A stretch of 64,000 nucleotides of DNA from Limnanthes douglasii subsp. nivea (lineage: Eukaryota > Streptophyta > Magnoliopsida > Brassicales > Limnanthaceae): assembly GCA_036936605.1 (NCBI GenBank), contig JAUPFV010000002.1, positions 250,191,305 to 250,255,304 of the forward strand, written 5' to 3'. Of the stretch, positions 33,403 through 46,103 are shown in pieces. Positions within the stretch are counted from its first letter, which is position 1; the number at the start of each line of letters is the position of its first letter. The notes below the pieces were generated by a model. It was given only the letters and a program-made list of their open reading frames with translations. It made no database searches and was not told the DNA's origin. A program made the translations under genes and the position numbers.

Positions 33403-35399
33403 GTTTTTTTTGGTGAAAAAAGATTTTAAATAAATGGAAAGGTTCATACAATTTTTTAGGGCATATACCGAGGTAATACAGTAACAAACAACAAAGGAGC
33501 TAATAAAGTCGAAATGTCGTAAGCCGAAGATGAGGTAAAAGAAAACATAAACAACGTAATTAACATGCTCTGATGACTCGGTGGAAGTTAGGTGACTCCA
33601 AGATCGAACCGGGAATCCAAACTCCTAGCTACACGCTATACTGGTGAGAACTGCAAAGATAGAGATAGAGGTTTGTTAGTTTTAGATTATTCTACTAAGT
33701 CCAGCCAATTTTGGTTCCAAGGAATCTATATCGGAGATCCGATAAGATATTGAAGGAAATCATGGAAGCCAAGGCTTGGGGGATCCAAATATTCTTGAAT
33801 TCCGCTTTTTCCAAACATGGTAAATGACCGCATTGAAGCAAGTGCGCCAAATATAATGGTCTCGAGAGTTAGACCATCTTGACGCCTCAAGGATCCAAGC
33901 ATACCACGAGGAGGGGTGGAAGGGGAGGTTAAGTTTGGTACTAAAATAAGACCAAATATTATGAGCGAAACTACAATCATAGAGGATATGAGTTATAGAT
34001 TCCGGGTCAGAGCTGTAGAGGGCACATGAAGTAGGGGTGTTGATACCCCAACTAATGAGCTTGTCTCTGGTGACAAGTTTATCCTGAATAGCAAACCAAG
34101 ATATAAAAGAGTGGCGAGGAATGTTATATTTGTTCCATACTAACCCCGCCCATCCCTTTACAGGAATAAGCTGACGAATTGTGTTGTATGTAGCGTGAAT
34201 CGAGAATTTATTTCCTCCATCCTTTGTTACCCAGTAAGGAGCGTTCTTTGATAAGGTGTTTGGGTGGGGGAGAGAAAGAATAAGATGGCTGATTTCTTCC
34301 AGATGCGCACGACTTTGAACCCTAGCCGATCTCAGATTTTCAGGCCAATTCCATTCTCCATTTGATATGATGTCGGAAACTTTTAGGTTATTTCCATAAG
34401 AGAGTCACAAATTATGTCAAGGCCGTAGTAGATAGCCAGTGGCGACGAGAGAAGCCACAGGTCATGCCAGAGATAAGTAGTTCTTCCATTCCCAATTGCT
34501 ACCCTGTACAAATTAATAACCAAATAGCGGAGACGGATAATTTTCCTCCATATCCAAGGGGGGAGGATCCAAAAGAAACGTTCCAAAAATATTTATTTTT
34601 AATCTTTTCAGTTTTAATCCATTCACACCAAATTGAGTGGTTCTGATTACTCACAATAGACCATAGATGCTTAAGGACAGCCGTCTGATTCCAGATTTTT
34701 AGGTCTAAGATCCCAAAGCCGTCCTCTTTATAATGAGTCGTTACAGTGGACCAGACCACTTTGTCCCCATGAATCTTCATAGCATAGTCAGACCACAGGA
34801 AACGACGAAGGTATTGGCTTAGCTCTTTAGTTATCCTAAAAGGGAGAATGAAAATTGAAGACCAATAAACCTGTCCAGCAAATATGACCGATTTGATTAA
34901 CTGGAGTCTTCCCGCATATGAGAGATGCTTGGAGGTCCAAGAGTCGATACGGGAGGTTATTATGTACAGAAGGAGGCTCAATCAGTGTGAATAAGCCTAC
35001 CAGTGAGAAGAGGGACGCCCAGGTATTTCACTGGAAGGGAGCCTTCAGGGAAGTGCAATATTGGCATAAGATTCATTCTAAGATGATGATCAATTCCAGA
35101 GAAAAAAATGTGCTCAATGGATTGACCTTAAGACCAGAAAGAGTATAGAAATCATCCAGAGCATTTTTGATGAGATTGAGAGAAAGGATGTCCCCATGAC
35201 AGAAAATCACCAGATCATCTGCAAAGCAGAGATTGATGATTTTTTGTTTGTGACATTTCCAATGGAATCAGAAATTCTCATCATGACTTTTCTCTTTGAG
35301 GATGCTAGAAAGTACTTGCATAACAAGTACAAAGAGAAGAGGGGAGAGAGGGTCACCTTGTCTGAGACCTCTTTTTCCTTTGAACTTACCATGAAGGTC

Positions 35400-36101
35400 T
35401 CAATTAATTATAATATAGTAAGAGATGGAGGAGATACACATTACAATCCAGGTGATCATCTTTTTCGGGAAATGCATTGCAACAAGGATGTCCAGAATGA
35501 GGTGCCATCGGACATTATCAAAGGCTTTCATGATATCAATTTTAAGAGCAACCCTTTTGCCCCTACCCTTACCTCGATAACCCCTCAACAACTCTTGGGA
35601 GAGAAGAATGTTATCAGAAATGTTCATTCCCTCAACGAAAGCTGATTGAGAAGAATCAATGAGATAAGGAAAGGCGATTTTGATTCTATTGGCCATGATT
35701 TTGGAGATGATTTTATAGACGACATTGCAAAGTGCAATTGGTCTATAGTCAGCTGGAACATAAGGAGAGTTGTTTTTGGGGATAAGAGTGATAGAAGTTG
35801 CATTCCAGGACTCATTCATGGTTCGAGAGAGGAAGAACTCTTGGACACCCTTGCAAATATCCGGCCCAACTATGTTCCAAGTTGACTTAAAAAAACTAGA
35901 GTTAAAACCATTAAGACGAGGATATTTATCGCTATCAATACTGAAGAGAGCGAATTTAATTTCCAAACAAGTAATTTCGCGGATCATTAACTCTTTATCA
36001 GAGCTACTAACTCTAGAATTTATCAGAGAATAGACCTTTTCAAGTCCTGGGTAAGGAGCAGGATGCTTGGTACCCAGCGAGTTTTTAAAATAATTCACCA
36101 A
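35400..36101 (-). pseudogene. LINE reverse transcriptase fragment
   Basis: The longest intact piece of the second LINE polymerase. It includes DSDKYPRLNGFNSSFF, ITLIPKNN, DYRPIALCNVVYKIISK, SQSAFVEG and KIDIMKAFDNVRW, the fingers-palm segment of non-LTR polymerases. Polymerase fragments continue in other frames down to about 34400 (LSYAGRLQLIKSVI and later). Confidence 0.75.
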
Positions 36102-36140
36102 GATCTTGGAAACACTAGCTGGGGATGAGACAATGACTCC

Positions 36141-37297
36141 TTAGTCGTTAGAGATCGAGATAATTTTATTGCGGAATAACCGGGCTTTAATGCTTTTATG
36201 GAAGAATTTAGAATTCATGTCTCCTAGTTTAATCCAATTTTCTCTCGATTTTTGCTTAAGAAAGGATTTTTCAACACGACTAAGGAAAATGAAAGATTTA
36301 GAAGCCTCAGATTCAATTATGACTAATCGAGGGTTGAGGGGATCAGAGGCTAAGTTTTCTTGAGCCTCAAACAGACAATTTTGAGCTTTAGAGACTCTGG
36401 ATATGTCACTAAACTTCGAACGATTAAGAATGGCAAGCTCCGATTGCAATCTCACAAGCTTATCATAAACCCTTTTCATTTTCAGGGAGGGGGGAGGAAG
36501 GTTCAAACTATTGGAAACAATATCCTTAAACTGCTGGTGAGATTGCCACATATTGAAAAAACGGAAAGGTTTTTTTCGCTTCGGACGAGGGAGCCCAAGA
36601 TTGAGGGTAACTGTTGTGTGGTCAGAAGTGCAAACATAACCAAAGTGGACATGGGACATTGGGAAAAGGTTGTCCTATTCCGAATTGACAAGGACGCGGT
36701 CAATTTTATAGAGGATGGGGTGGGACGGTTGTTTATTGATCCAAATGAACTCAAATCCATAATATCGGAGGTCACTTAGTTCGCACTAGTAACAGCAGTT
36801 ATTGAAATCATCAATAGCTGGGGTCCAAGAGGCCGAAGAGCCCAGACACTCATCAGGATGACGGATAACATTAAAATCCCCAAGGGCAACCTAGGGAGAG
36901 AGAGTATCAAGCTTTGAAATTTTAATTAGGTCGTTCCAAAGCTCGATACGGTCCTGAGCTTCATTAAAAGCATAAATAGCAGTAAAATTGAAAGAAGCAC
37001 TTAAGTTATAACAACTAGCTTTATAGTGAATAAATTGAGGAGATTGAGAAATTCTAGAAACGGTAATGACACTCAGATTCCAAGTGATCCAGATTCTACC
37101 TATGGGTGAGACGAGTGATTTGTAATGACATGCCAAAAGAGGACCATATGTCTTATAATATTATCAACCCTATGAATTTGGACTTTAGTTTCTACAAGGA
37201 CTATCAATGAGATATGGTTACTAATAATAAAATCAGTGACATTTTTTTGTCTGATAGGGTCATTTAAACCCTGCACATTCCAATAAGCTATATTCAT
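36141..37297 (-). pseudogene. LINE endonuclease fragment
   Basis: Starts MNIAYWNVQGLNDPIRQ with the catalytic Asn context, continues through VLVETKV, and the SDHTTV motif appears near 36620. Frame changes around 36500-37100 break it. Confidence 0.7.
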
Positions 37298-37318
37298 AAA
37301 TAAAATACTTACAGTGAG

Positions 37319-39688
37319 TCATCTGTTGGTCCTGTCGGAGGACATTACCTGCTTTCCTTTGTCCCTGGCTACATCCGTGCATGCCCGTTTGGGAGGGGAG
37401 TCCACCTCCTCGTCGGGCTCCACCTCTGAGTCTTCAGAAATGGATGGCAGACGAGAACCTAATTCCAACTCAGGAGCTAACTCATAAGGATCTTCCTCAG
37501 AAGATGAGGTCACCAAGGGAATAGGGGAAGGTTTGATAGGGCCTTTGATGCATTGTCGAGTAGGATGCCCAAAAACCTTACAATTCGCACATTGGGGAGG
37601 GAGGACCTGGTATTCAAATGCTACAGTGATTAATTTTCCTCTTCTCTTGAAAGTGAGATCATAGCGGATTGGAGGCCCCGCTTTAATCATGATACAAATG
37701 CGGGCAAAGCGAAGCTTTTACTTTCTCTCAGTTTGGCGATCTACATACATTGGGGATCCGATGACCGATCTGATGTTACTGAACCCCTCCGCAGTTCATA
37801 ATTCGTAAGGAAGGTTAAATACTTTAACCCAAATCAGAATTTCCGTGTGAGGATCTTTGATAAGGGATGTTAGAGGTTCCCATAATTTCAATATCATTAA
37901 GTTGCCACCAAATATCTTAGAGGTACCTCATAAGGGATGTTAGGGATGTTAGAGGTACCTCATAATTTCTCTAACACTTTTTTAGTCATCGCTTCGGATC
38001 CAAATTTAAAGAGGAAGTAACCCTCCATAAGGGGTTTAAATTCCAAAAGCCCAAATTTATTCCAAAGAGATTTCACGTTAGCCTTAAGAAAATCCAAATT
38101 GGACGGTTATCGCTATGGCCAGCAACTATGCTTGCAAAAGAGGAGAGGGGTAGATTTTGGAATCGAATTCGAATTAGAAAATCCCTTAAAATTTCCTTTG
38201 AAAACTCAGGGATGAAGGGATTTGTATGGGCCAATTTGTATTTTCTTCCTTTTGGGCCTTGACCCGCATTCCCAAAATTTCGGATTATAGGGTAATGGCC
38301 ATAGGAAGCACCACCTCCCAAAATTCCCTTCCTTTTATTTTTAGAAGGCCTTTCAATAGATACAACTCGGGTGGGCCCTATGCTTGAGGAACGCTGGCCC
38401 ACGGATGGAGGGTCCACTGGCTAGACCGACTCGTTACTATTGAAGCCCAACATACCAATTCTGTTTCTAGGCCCAGAAGACGAGTTTGCTCCCTAACCCG
38501 ATTTTCCCAGATCGGAGGCCTCGTTCCCATTTGACAGGAAACCCTAGCCTATCCATTCTCTCTGCTTCGAAGGCCAGAGAGTGCGATTCCACTAAATTTT
38601 CGATCAATGATTTAGGAAGAGATGACGAGCTGACTGGTCGGAGCTGCGACGGACTGTCAGAGCGGAATGCAGATAGAGAGGTTCCAGGTAAGGCTCTTTC
38701 AGTATGCCCAGAAGACGATTTAGTGCCCTAAACCGATTTGCCCAGATCGGAGGCCTTAATCCCTTTCGATAGTTTAGGAAACCCTAGCCCGTCGAATCTC
38801 TCTGTATCAATAGCCAGAGAGTGCGACCCAACCGAAAATCCAGTCAGAGAATTAGGAAGAGACAGTGAGCTTTCAGATCGGAGATGCGACGGTCTGCCAT
38901 AACAGAGCGAAGACAGAGAGGTGTCCTGATGAAGCTCGGCCATTGGGGTGAAAAATGACAGAATCCGTCGGGCGTGACAGAGGCGATAAGTTATCCTGAG
39001 AGAGTGGTGGCTTGCTTGATCGGAACGACGACGCTGAGGTTCCTGTCGAGGCTCCATCGAAGGTGCGAGTTAGGGCTTCAGAAGCAGTGAAAGGTTACGG
39101 CTCCAAAGACCAGGTAGGGGAGTCCGATTTGGTCGACGTCGGCGAAGCAAAGGCTCTGATGGGGGAGCTACATATCCAATCTGAAGAGAAGATCGACGAC
39201 AAGGATGAGGTATGGAGAGCTTGTCTATAGGCTGGGAGGCTGGAGAAACGGCCTAGTTCTTTCGACAGTGAGGTGGTGGCTGGCTGAGGGGTGAATGGGA
39301 GGCCATCCAAAGACGCCACCATATTTTCGTATAAACCGATATCAGGGGGAGAATGACTGCTGGTCTAAGGAGAGATGATGTTTACCGGTGGAGGTGAGCC
39401 TAGTCCAGAGGAGGCGATCGAGAAGATGGTTCGAGGGAGGCTTACACCAGGGACTTCAGGCTCATGTAAGAAGTTACTTATCTCGTGAAAAATCTTGTTT
39501 TGGAATACGATTTGCCCTTGGCCAGATTTCATGTGGTGTTTGGCCAAGGCTAGAGCTTGCTTAACATACTTTTCGTGTTCTGCAGAAATGAGGTGAGAGG
39601 AGGAGAAGGGATCAGCAGAGGGTGCAGCACAGGGTTGCAAGGAGGGTGAGAGGGCAGGGATGGCTAAAGGGAGGGGGGAGGATAGCAT
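37319..39688 (-). pseudogene. LINE ORF1 remnant with CCHC knuckle
   Basis: The C-terminal part (37319-37690) has a zinc knuckle CANCKVFGHPTRQC and an acidic Glu/Asp-rich tail. N-terminal fragments run up to about 39688 in several frames. A small local repeat (cataagggatgttag, near 37858 and 37927) is visible. Confidence 0.6.
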
Positions 39689-39748
39689 GATAGACTCGGA
39701 GGAGTTGGGAAACAGGGCAAGTGAGGAGGAGAAAGTCTGGGTTTTGAT

Positions 39749-39765
39749 GGGGGGGGGGGGGGGGG
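39749..39765. repeat. 17-base G homopolymer
   Basis: An uninterrupted G run at the presumed 5' end of the second LINE. Its length may be unreliable because homopolymers are error-prone in sequencing. Confidence 0.8.
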
Positions 39766-39802
39766 TAAGAGGCGTTAATAGTTTGGTAACGGTAACTTGC
39801 TA

Positions 39803-39945
39803 ACGACCAACATATAACACATAAATCACAAATCACAGCACATGGTTGCGTTAATAGTCTGAGATTTACGATACAATTAAGAGGAGAGGAGTGATGAACG
39901 TATACCTTCATGATAACGACCAACATATCACACACAAATCACATA
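39803..39945. repeat. short dispersed direct repeat
   Basis: The phrase aacgaccaacatat followed by an acaaatcaca-like phrase occurs at about 39803 and again at about 39916. Confidence 0.6.
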
Positions 39946-40414
39946 TGAAACTCTAATTTATATACATGTTGAACCTTTCACATACAACTTATTGTTACTC
40001 ATAACAAAATCAATGTATATATTCTCTATAGTCGAATTAAGTTATTATTGTTTGCAAAATATCATTTTAAAATCCGTAGTCACATCCCTCTAGATGTTAA
40101 TAGTTTGGTAGACGAATTATTTAACTTTTCACTAGAACATAAGTATGAGATGATAGTTCAATTTTGAATTAATTATCTAATATACTTATGTCTTAAACTA
40201 ATATGTCTAGATATCTCGTTGTAGATTCCATTGTATGCTCTACTTAATGTTGTTTGATTATCACAATGTATTTGTATTTTCTTATTTCCTTAGAGTTGAA
40301 TGATATCTCTAACAATAGATCTAACAATTATTCAACATATTTAGTCGTTGTGGTTAACCTTGTGATGTCAGATTCCATAGTTGAATGAGATATACATGTT
40401 TGTTTCTTTGATCC

Positions 40415-40874
40415 CGGGTAAAAATCACCACTAGTCCCCATGTTTCTCGTTTGTATCAAACTAGTCCGTTTCATTTACTTTTATCTCACAGTAGTCCTCC
40501 ATGTCCTAAAAATTTGCATGTTTAGTCCCTCATGCGCATGAAATTTCTTAGAAGCGAATACATGACAGCTAAAACAGTAGATATTTATCTCATATTTGGT
40601 CCGTCCAATATTTTATCAAGAATACATCCCCAATTTTTTGCAAATAATATTTAAATTTAAATGGTGGGTATTATTGGCAAACGACTGGAGAGAGACCAAA
40701 TGTAAGACACAAACATCTATTGTTTGAGTTGTGGCGACTCCAAAGAAATTGCACGCGTATGGGGACTAAACATGCAAAATTTTAAAACATTGAGGATTAA
40801 TGGGAGATAAAAGTGAACAAAGAGGACTATTTGAGACAAACGTAAAACATAAGGGACTAATGATGATTTTTAGC
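40415..40874. mobile_element. 460-bp MITE with 9-bp target duplication
   Basis: The left end gggtaaaaatcaccactagt and the inverted right end ggctaaaaatcatcattagt form terminal repeats that stay recognisable for about 110 bp. ctttgatcc flanks both sides (40406-40414 and 40875-40883). The 9-bp duplication suggests Mutator-type mobilisation. It has no coding capacity. It interrupts Copia RNase H codons, which read on smoothly across the two flanks. Confidence 0.85.
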
Positions 40875-42554
40875 CTTTGATCCATAAGAATCAGCAACAC
40901 CTGTAAAAGTGAACACCCACCCCGTAGTGGATTTATTATTGGCTAGACTGGTGATCCAACTTGCGTCTGTATATCCCTCAAGTATCCCAGGACATCTATA
41001 GTATTTGAGACACACATCTTTAGTCTTTTTTAAGTATCCCAAGACCCTTCCAATTGTATTCCAATGTTCCGTACTTGAATTACTCGTAAATTGATTTAAT
41101 TTACTTACTGTAAAATATATGTTTTTATGTTACATAAAACTTTATACATTAAACTCCATATTGTACTAGAATATTCTAATTCAGCTACTAATCTTCCTTC
41201 ATTTTTCCCAAGTTTTAAACTATGATCAAATGTCGTATATGTTTATTTGAATTCCGTATGCTTGAACTTATTAAGTATATTCTCAATATAATATGATTGA
41301 ATTAGGGCACTACCCCCATTATTTTTCAAAGCTCTTATTCGGCTAAAAACCATGGTTAGTCACCGAAGTTTGTCATTTTTTTCAAAACAACCACTGATGT
41401 TATATTTGTATCAAAATAGCCATTTGGTTGCATCAATGGTCACTATTGTTGGTATATTTTGCATTTTTGGTCACAACGAGTGATCATGGATGCAAAAAAA
41501 TCAACAAAAATGATCATTTTGATATAAATGTAAATTCAGTGGATGTTTTGAAACAAGTGACCAACTTCACTGACTAACCAGGATTCTTAGCCCTTTTATT
41601 TTTAAAATAATGTCTACTTCATTAATATATTTTGTCGTCTTATGTATAAACCCATCTGTTAAAATTGTATGAAACAAACATTTTTTTATGTTACTTCTTA
41701 TACACTTGCTATAGACTATATAATGACTTAACAAGCCAACACACCTTAGAATCATTCCTCAAAGTACAAAACTCTTAGTTTGCTGCATATTTTCCTTCTT
41801 GCCAAGATCTCCATTTAGAAAATCCATTTTGATATCCATTCGTTGAATAATCAAATTGTATACCAATACAATTGCAAAAATCATCATAATTCTTATGATT
41901 CTTGAAACCATAGCATATATGTCAAAATAATGTATTTTATCCTTTTAAAAAACTCTTAGCTACCAATCTTACTTTGAATGTTTGAATCGTACCATATGTG
42001 TGATATTTCTTCATAACACCACTTACAAAATAATTATCTTGATCCTAAATGTAAATAGATAAACTTAAATGTGATTTGATATTATTGAATTTATTTTATC
42101 ATTGATTACCGCTTTCGAAAATGCAGAATCTCGAGATGCTACCGTTTCATTATAAAATTTAGGGTCATCTTAAAAGAATACTACTAAAGTTTTTTGGATG
42201 ATTTATTCAAAACTTTCTTTTACAAAATAAAAGGAAATAATTTGGGAGCATATCTCATTATACCATAAATTTTTAGGTATATTTTTCCTTTGACTCCTAC
42301 GAGGTTAACGTAATTGTTCATCGACCCAATGTGCTTATTTTGAAGTCCTTACCTTATTTTCTACAATGGTTTGGATCCCATTATTGTCAAATAATTTAGA
42401 TTCAAAGAACTACGCCTTTTTTATTCATATACCACATTGGAATCTAGGTTTAATAGCTTATAAGCCTCGTTATTATCTGCATAACAAATTAACATACATT
42501 GTATAGATTTATCACCTGATTTTATTCTTCTTAAATCTATGTTTTTGCAAAACA

Positions 42555-42764
42555 TTAAACACTCATACACTTTGAAATATTTAATAATTGATTTTCTTCC
42601 TTTCCATAACTCATATGGAGAAATTCTGGTTTTTTAAGAGGAATATGATTACAAATATGACATGTATTTAAAACAACCTCACCCCAGAAATTAGTATGCA
42701 ATTTTGAGTTAACTCTCATGACATTGGTCATCTTAATCAAAGTTCTATTTGTGTGCTCAACCAA
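42555..42764 (-). pseudogene. Copia integrase fragment
   Basis: VEHTNRTLIKMTNVMRVNSK and NFWGEVVLNTCHICNHIPLK match the C-terminal part of the Copia integrase catalytic domain. The frame is broken on both sides. Confidence 0.7.
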
Positions 42765-42814
42765 TCTGTTTTGTTACAGCATATAATGGGTCGAACATTG
42801 ATGAATTATCTCAT

Positions 42815-42961
42815 AAGATTAAAATCTTGCATAATTATATATGTGAATAATATTTTCAATAAATTTTTATAGTTTTTATGAAGATGACTCATCTTCATAA
42901 AAACTATAAAAATTTATTGAAAATATTATTCACATCTATAATTATGCAAGATTTTAATCTT
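42815..42961. repeat. 147-bp near-perfect palindrome
   Basis: Two 73-nt arms (42815-42887 and 42889-42961) are reverse complements with one mismatch and a single-base centre at 42888. It lies in the Copia relic just beyond the integrase fragment. Such structure is not part of a normal Copia element. Confidence 0.95.
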
Positions 42962-44560
42962 AATTTTTAATTAATTTTTTTACTTTCGCTTTGAAAATCT
43001 TAAACATGTTAAATGCCACATCCTTATTGTTAATCAAATAAAAATAAGTAAATATATAGTAGTTATTAATAAAAGTTATAAAGTATTTCTTACCCACACG
43101 CCTAATATACCATTTAACTCGCGTATGTTAGTGTGTATTAAGTCTAACAATTTTGTACATATTTCTATAGATTTGTAAGACCTCTTAATCACTTTTGATT
43201 CTACATACAATTCAATTTTTTCTTATGAACCTATATTACATTTTATAAGTCCAGTTTTAACAAAAATTTATTTACCGTGTTATGTATAATATGAGAAAGT
43301 CTATTATGTCATAACAAGTAATTATTACAGAAGCAAGAGTTATTAAAATTCTCCATTTCATTAATAATAACATCATGAGTAAGTAATTTTACCATATTGT
43401 TACAAGATTATATTTTTCTAACAAATGTTTTACCTTTAGACAAAACAATGTTACCTGATTTATACATTATCTGAACTCTAGCCTTAGCCAATAGATATCA
43501 CCATAAACTAAATTTTTTGTTCATCTTCGAAACATAAAATACATTTACAAGAGTAATTTTCTTACCATTAGTAAATATCAACTCGACACATCCTTCAACG
43601 TTGGATTTGTTTGTATTTACCATATGCACTTCTATGTTTTGTACAAAAATTTTCATGTGCTACATGAGCAAATACGCATGTATTGTGCCACTAGTCAGAA
43701 CTCTTATCTTCAGTGGCATTAACCTCCGTCACTATTACAATAATATTTTCCTCCACAAAGTTTATGTAACATCATTTTTCTTAAGGTTACACGTACAATT
43801 AAAATTACACGGGTTGTCACACACAATTATTTTTTCCTTTACACTCTTAAAAGTATTGTGTTCTTGTTTCCAAATGGTTTATGTTTCGATCTGTTCTTTA
43901 ACTTTGGTTTTATTCCAACTACACTCCTATAAACTTCAATATTGGATTCTTTTTTTGCGTCGTTAGTATGTGATTTTTCTGCAATCCTTATGTTATTTTG
44001 GATTTGTTTAAAAATATATAATTCAGATTTATGAAGTCTCATCTTCCAATATTTTTTCCTAGATGGAGGAAATTTTTCTATGATTGGTCTTACTTGAAAA
44101 AAAAAACAGAAGTACTACTTTAACAAAAATGAGTTTATTGACTATGGTTTTTCGCTTATGAACTTTGAAGAGAAATAATTTTCCATCAATAAATTGAAAA
44201 TAAAAATACTAAGAAATTAAGAATTTTTGCGTACCTTCTTCTTTGGTTTTATATTTTTCTTCAAGTGCATTCCAAATTTATAATATTGAAGACACGTTTG
44301 TATAAAGATTGAATAGATGATTTGAAAGTGCGTTTAATGTATTCCCTAACATATGAAATTATCTTCATCTTGTTTGTGCATTTTTATTGATTTTTTGTTT
44401 CCTTATCCATAGTTTATGAGATTTTTTGTTTCTTCTTTTTTATAATGCCATCGTATAAAATTTGAACCATCAAAATAGTTTGATCAAACAAGGTCTTGAT
44501 TCATCACCTTGATGGTATCCATGGTTGTTTCCGCTGCCATGATACTAATTGTGTTTGTAA

Positions 44561-46098
44561 AATTTGAGTATGAAACAATAAATTACAACAATAATTGAAA
44601 AAAGATTCACCGGAAACAATCGTGAAGTTGCGGTACGTAAAGTTATATTTTCTAAAAAAACATTATTTTGATCACTCCATTACTCGATCTTTGAAGGAAT
44701 TTATTTTCGGATATAACAGGTTCTATGACCTCAAATACAAGCAAGAATAAATTTGAATTCATATTTGACAAAGTATGATAATAATGAGAAATATAATCTT
44801 AAAAGTGAATTTTATATTTTATGAAAATTATATTTACGTTCTTTAAATGTCTTCATATTTATAAAAGTGATAAACATTTCCAAAAAAAATAACCACATAA
44901 AAATTTAGGAAGAGCCATTTCCTTTTAAAAGATAAATTTTCGAAAAACACATTTTTTTTAAATATAATATTCTAGGCTCATCGTAATCAGACTTTGCTGA
45001 TCGTGGTAACATGTCGGTGAACAGTTAAATTTTAGATTTAGTCGTTAACCGCACTCAACAAATTCAAAATTTCTTGATGTGATCGTGACGAGCAAAATAG
45101 TGATCATGATCACGCTGGACAAAAACAAACATAAGTTTTTTTATTATGACTTGCTTATGCTCACTGCGGTGAAGTCTTGCTCATCACGATCAGACATTTT
45201 GCTGATTGAGGTGAGCTTCCTACCTCATGCCACCATATGAGGTTTTATTAATCTTCTCGTCGAGCAACCAGTACCGATCATCTAAGATTAAGCATATTTT
45301 ATCAATAATTCCAAAATAATATTCATAATTATTTTTTATATATTAAAATAAATTCAATAGTTTAATAAATAATTATACATTTTCTTTTTTTAAAAGCGTG
45401 TTATAAATATGTACTTCATCCAATTATTTTATCATAAATATTATATATTTATTGTATATTATATATTTTTAATTTGTATGTTTTAAACGGTAATTTTAAA
45501 TAATATCCAAAATTGGTATTCGTTTTATCTTTAAGGATGAACAAAACTAGTACCATAAATGATATATTTTTATTTTATATTTGTGACGCTCAATTGCGAA
45601 ACAAAGTCTAAATAAAATGTGAAATGAGACATTTTGCATTTTGTTGTTCATCGAACATTTTTTGACATTTTATTATTCATTGAACATTTGTTTTGTATTT
45701 TTCATTTCACTCTTATTTTGTATTTCACATTTTAAAAATATAAATTTTATGTCTAAATTTGTTTATCCTATATTTCACATTTCACCTTTATTTTACATTT
45801 TTAAAGAAAAAAATGTTTAAAGTTTTATTTCGTATTTTTCAATTCATTTAAGCATATTTTATATTTTGTATTTTGGAAAATAAATATCTTTAATCCTTAA
45901 TTCGTATTTTACAATTTATTTTATTTTGTATTTTAGATTTTGTATTCTATCTATATTTTCATTTCGTATCTAAATAAAATATGGTTAACCTTTGTTTCAC
46001 ATTTCCCAATTTATTTAACTTTATTCTAGATCAAGAATCACAAGGTTTCTAAACCCTTGATCATCCAAAAATACCAATTACTCATATGAATAAAGATA
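44561..46098. other. AT-rich unassigned region
   Basis: No gene. Between about 45600 and 46000 the phrases ttttgtattt and atttcacatt recur many times, giving a low-complexity block. A motif resembling the core of the foldback elements at 53-54 kb (aacaaaactagtaccataaa) sits near 45541. Confidence 0.45.
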
Positions 46099-46103
46099 TA
46101 TAA

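Larger units (their letters stand above)
33403..39765 (-). mobile_element. degenerate L1-type LINE, lineage without RNase H
   Basis: The minus strand carries remnants in LINE order: ORF1 (about 39690-37319), endonuclease (37297-36500), reverse transcriptase (about 36100-34400) and a Cys/His terminal region (to about 33720). A 3' end at 33403 reads, inverted, as ttcaccaaaaaaaac. There is no RNase H domain after the polymerase, unlike the LINE at 6276-12463, so this is a different L1 lineage. No target duplication was found, and the 5' limit (placed at a 17-base G run) is approximate. Many stops and frameshifts. Confidence 0.75.
40080..44560 (-). mobile_element. Copia retrotransposon relic
   Basis: Minus-strand pieces of a Ty1/Copia polyprotein occur in normal order from high to low coordinates. 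A gag-like start sits near 44540 (ATGGCAGCGG, then TIKVMNQ and FDGSNFIRW). An integrase piece with VEHTNRTLIKMTNVMR lies at 42555-42764. RNase H (LGYLKKTKD, EGYTDASWITS, KSTTGWVF) lies at about 40885-41070 and continues at 40090-40405 (KKQTCISHSTMESD). The reverse transcriptase between is too decayed to read. The RNase H region is split by a MITE. No LTRs were identified. Confidence 0.7.

Noticed and set aside
39377..39420. Target duplication for the second LINE
   Set aside because: I compared sequence next to the 3' end at 33402 with sequence beyond the G run and found only a partial tagttt...aacg resemblance.
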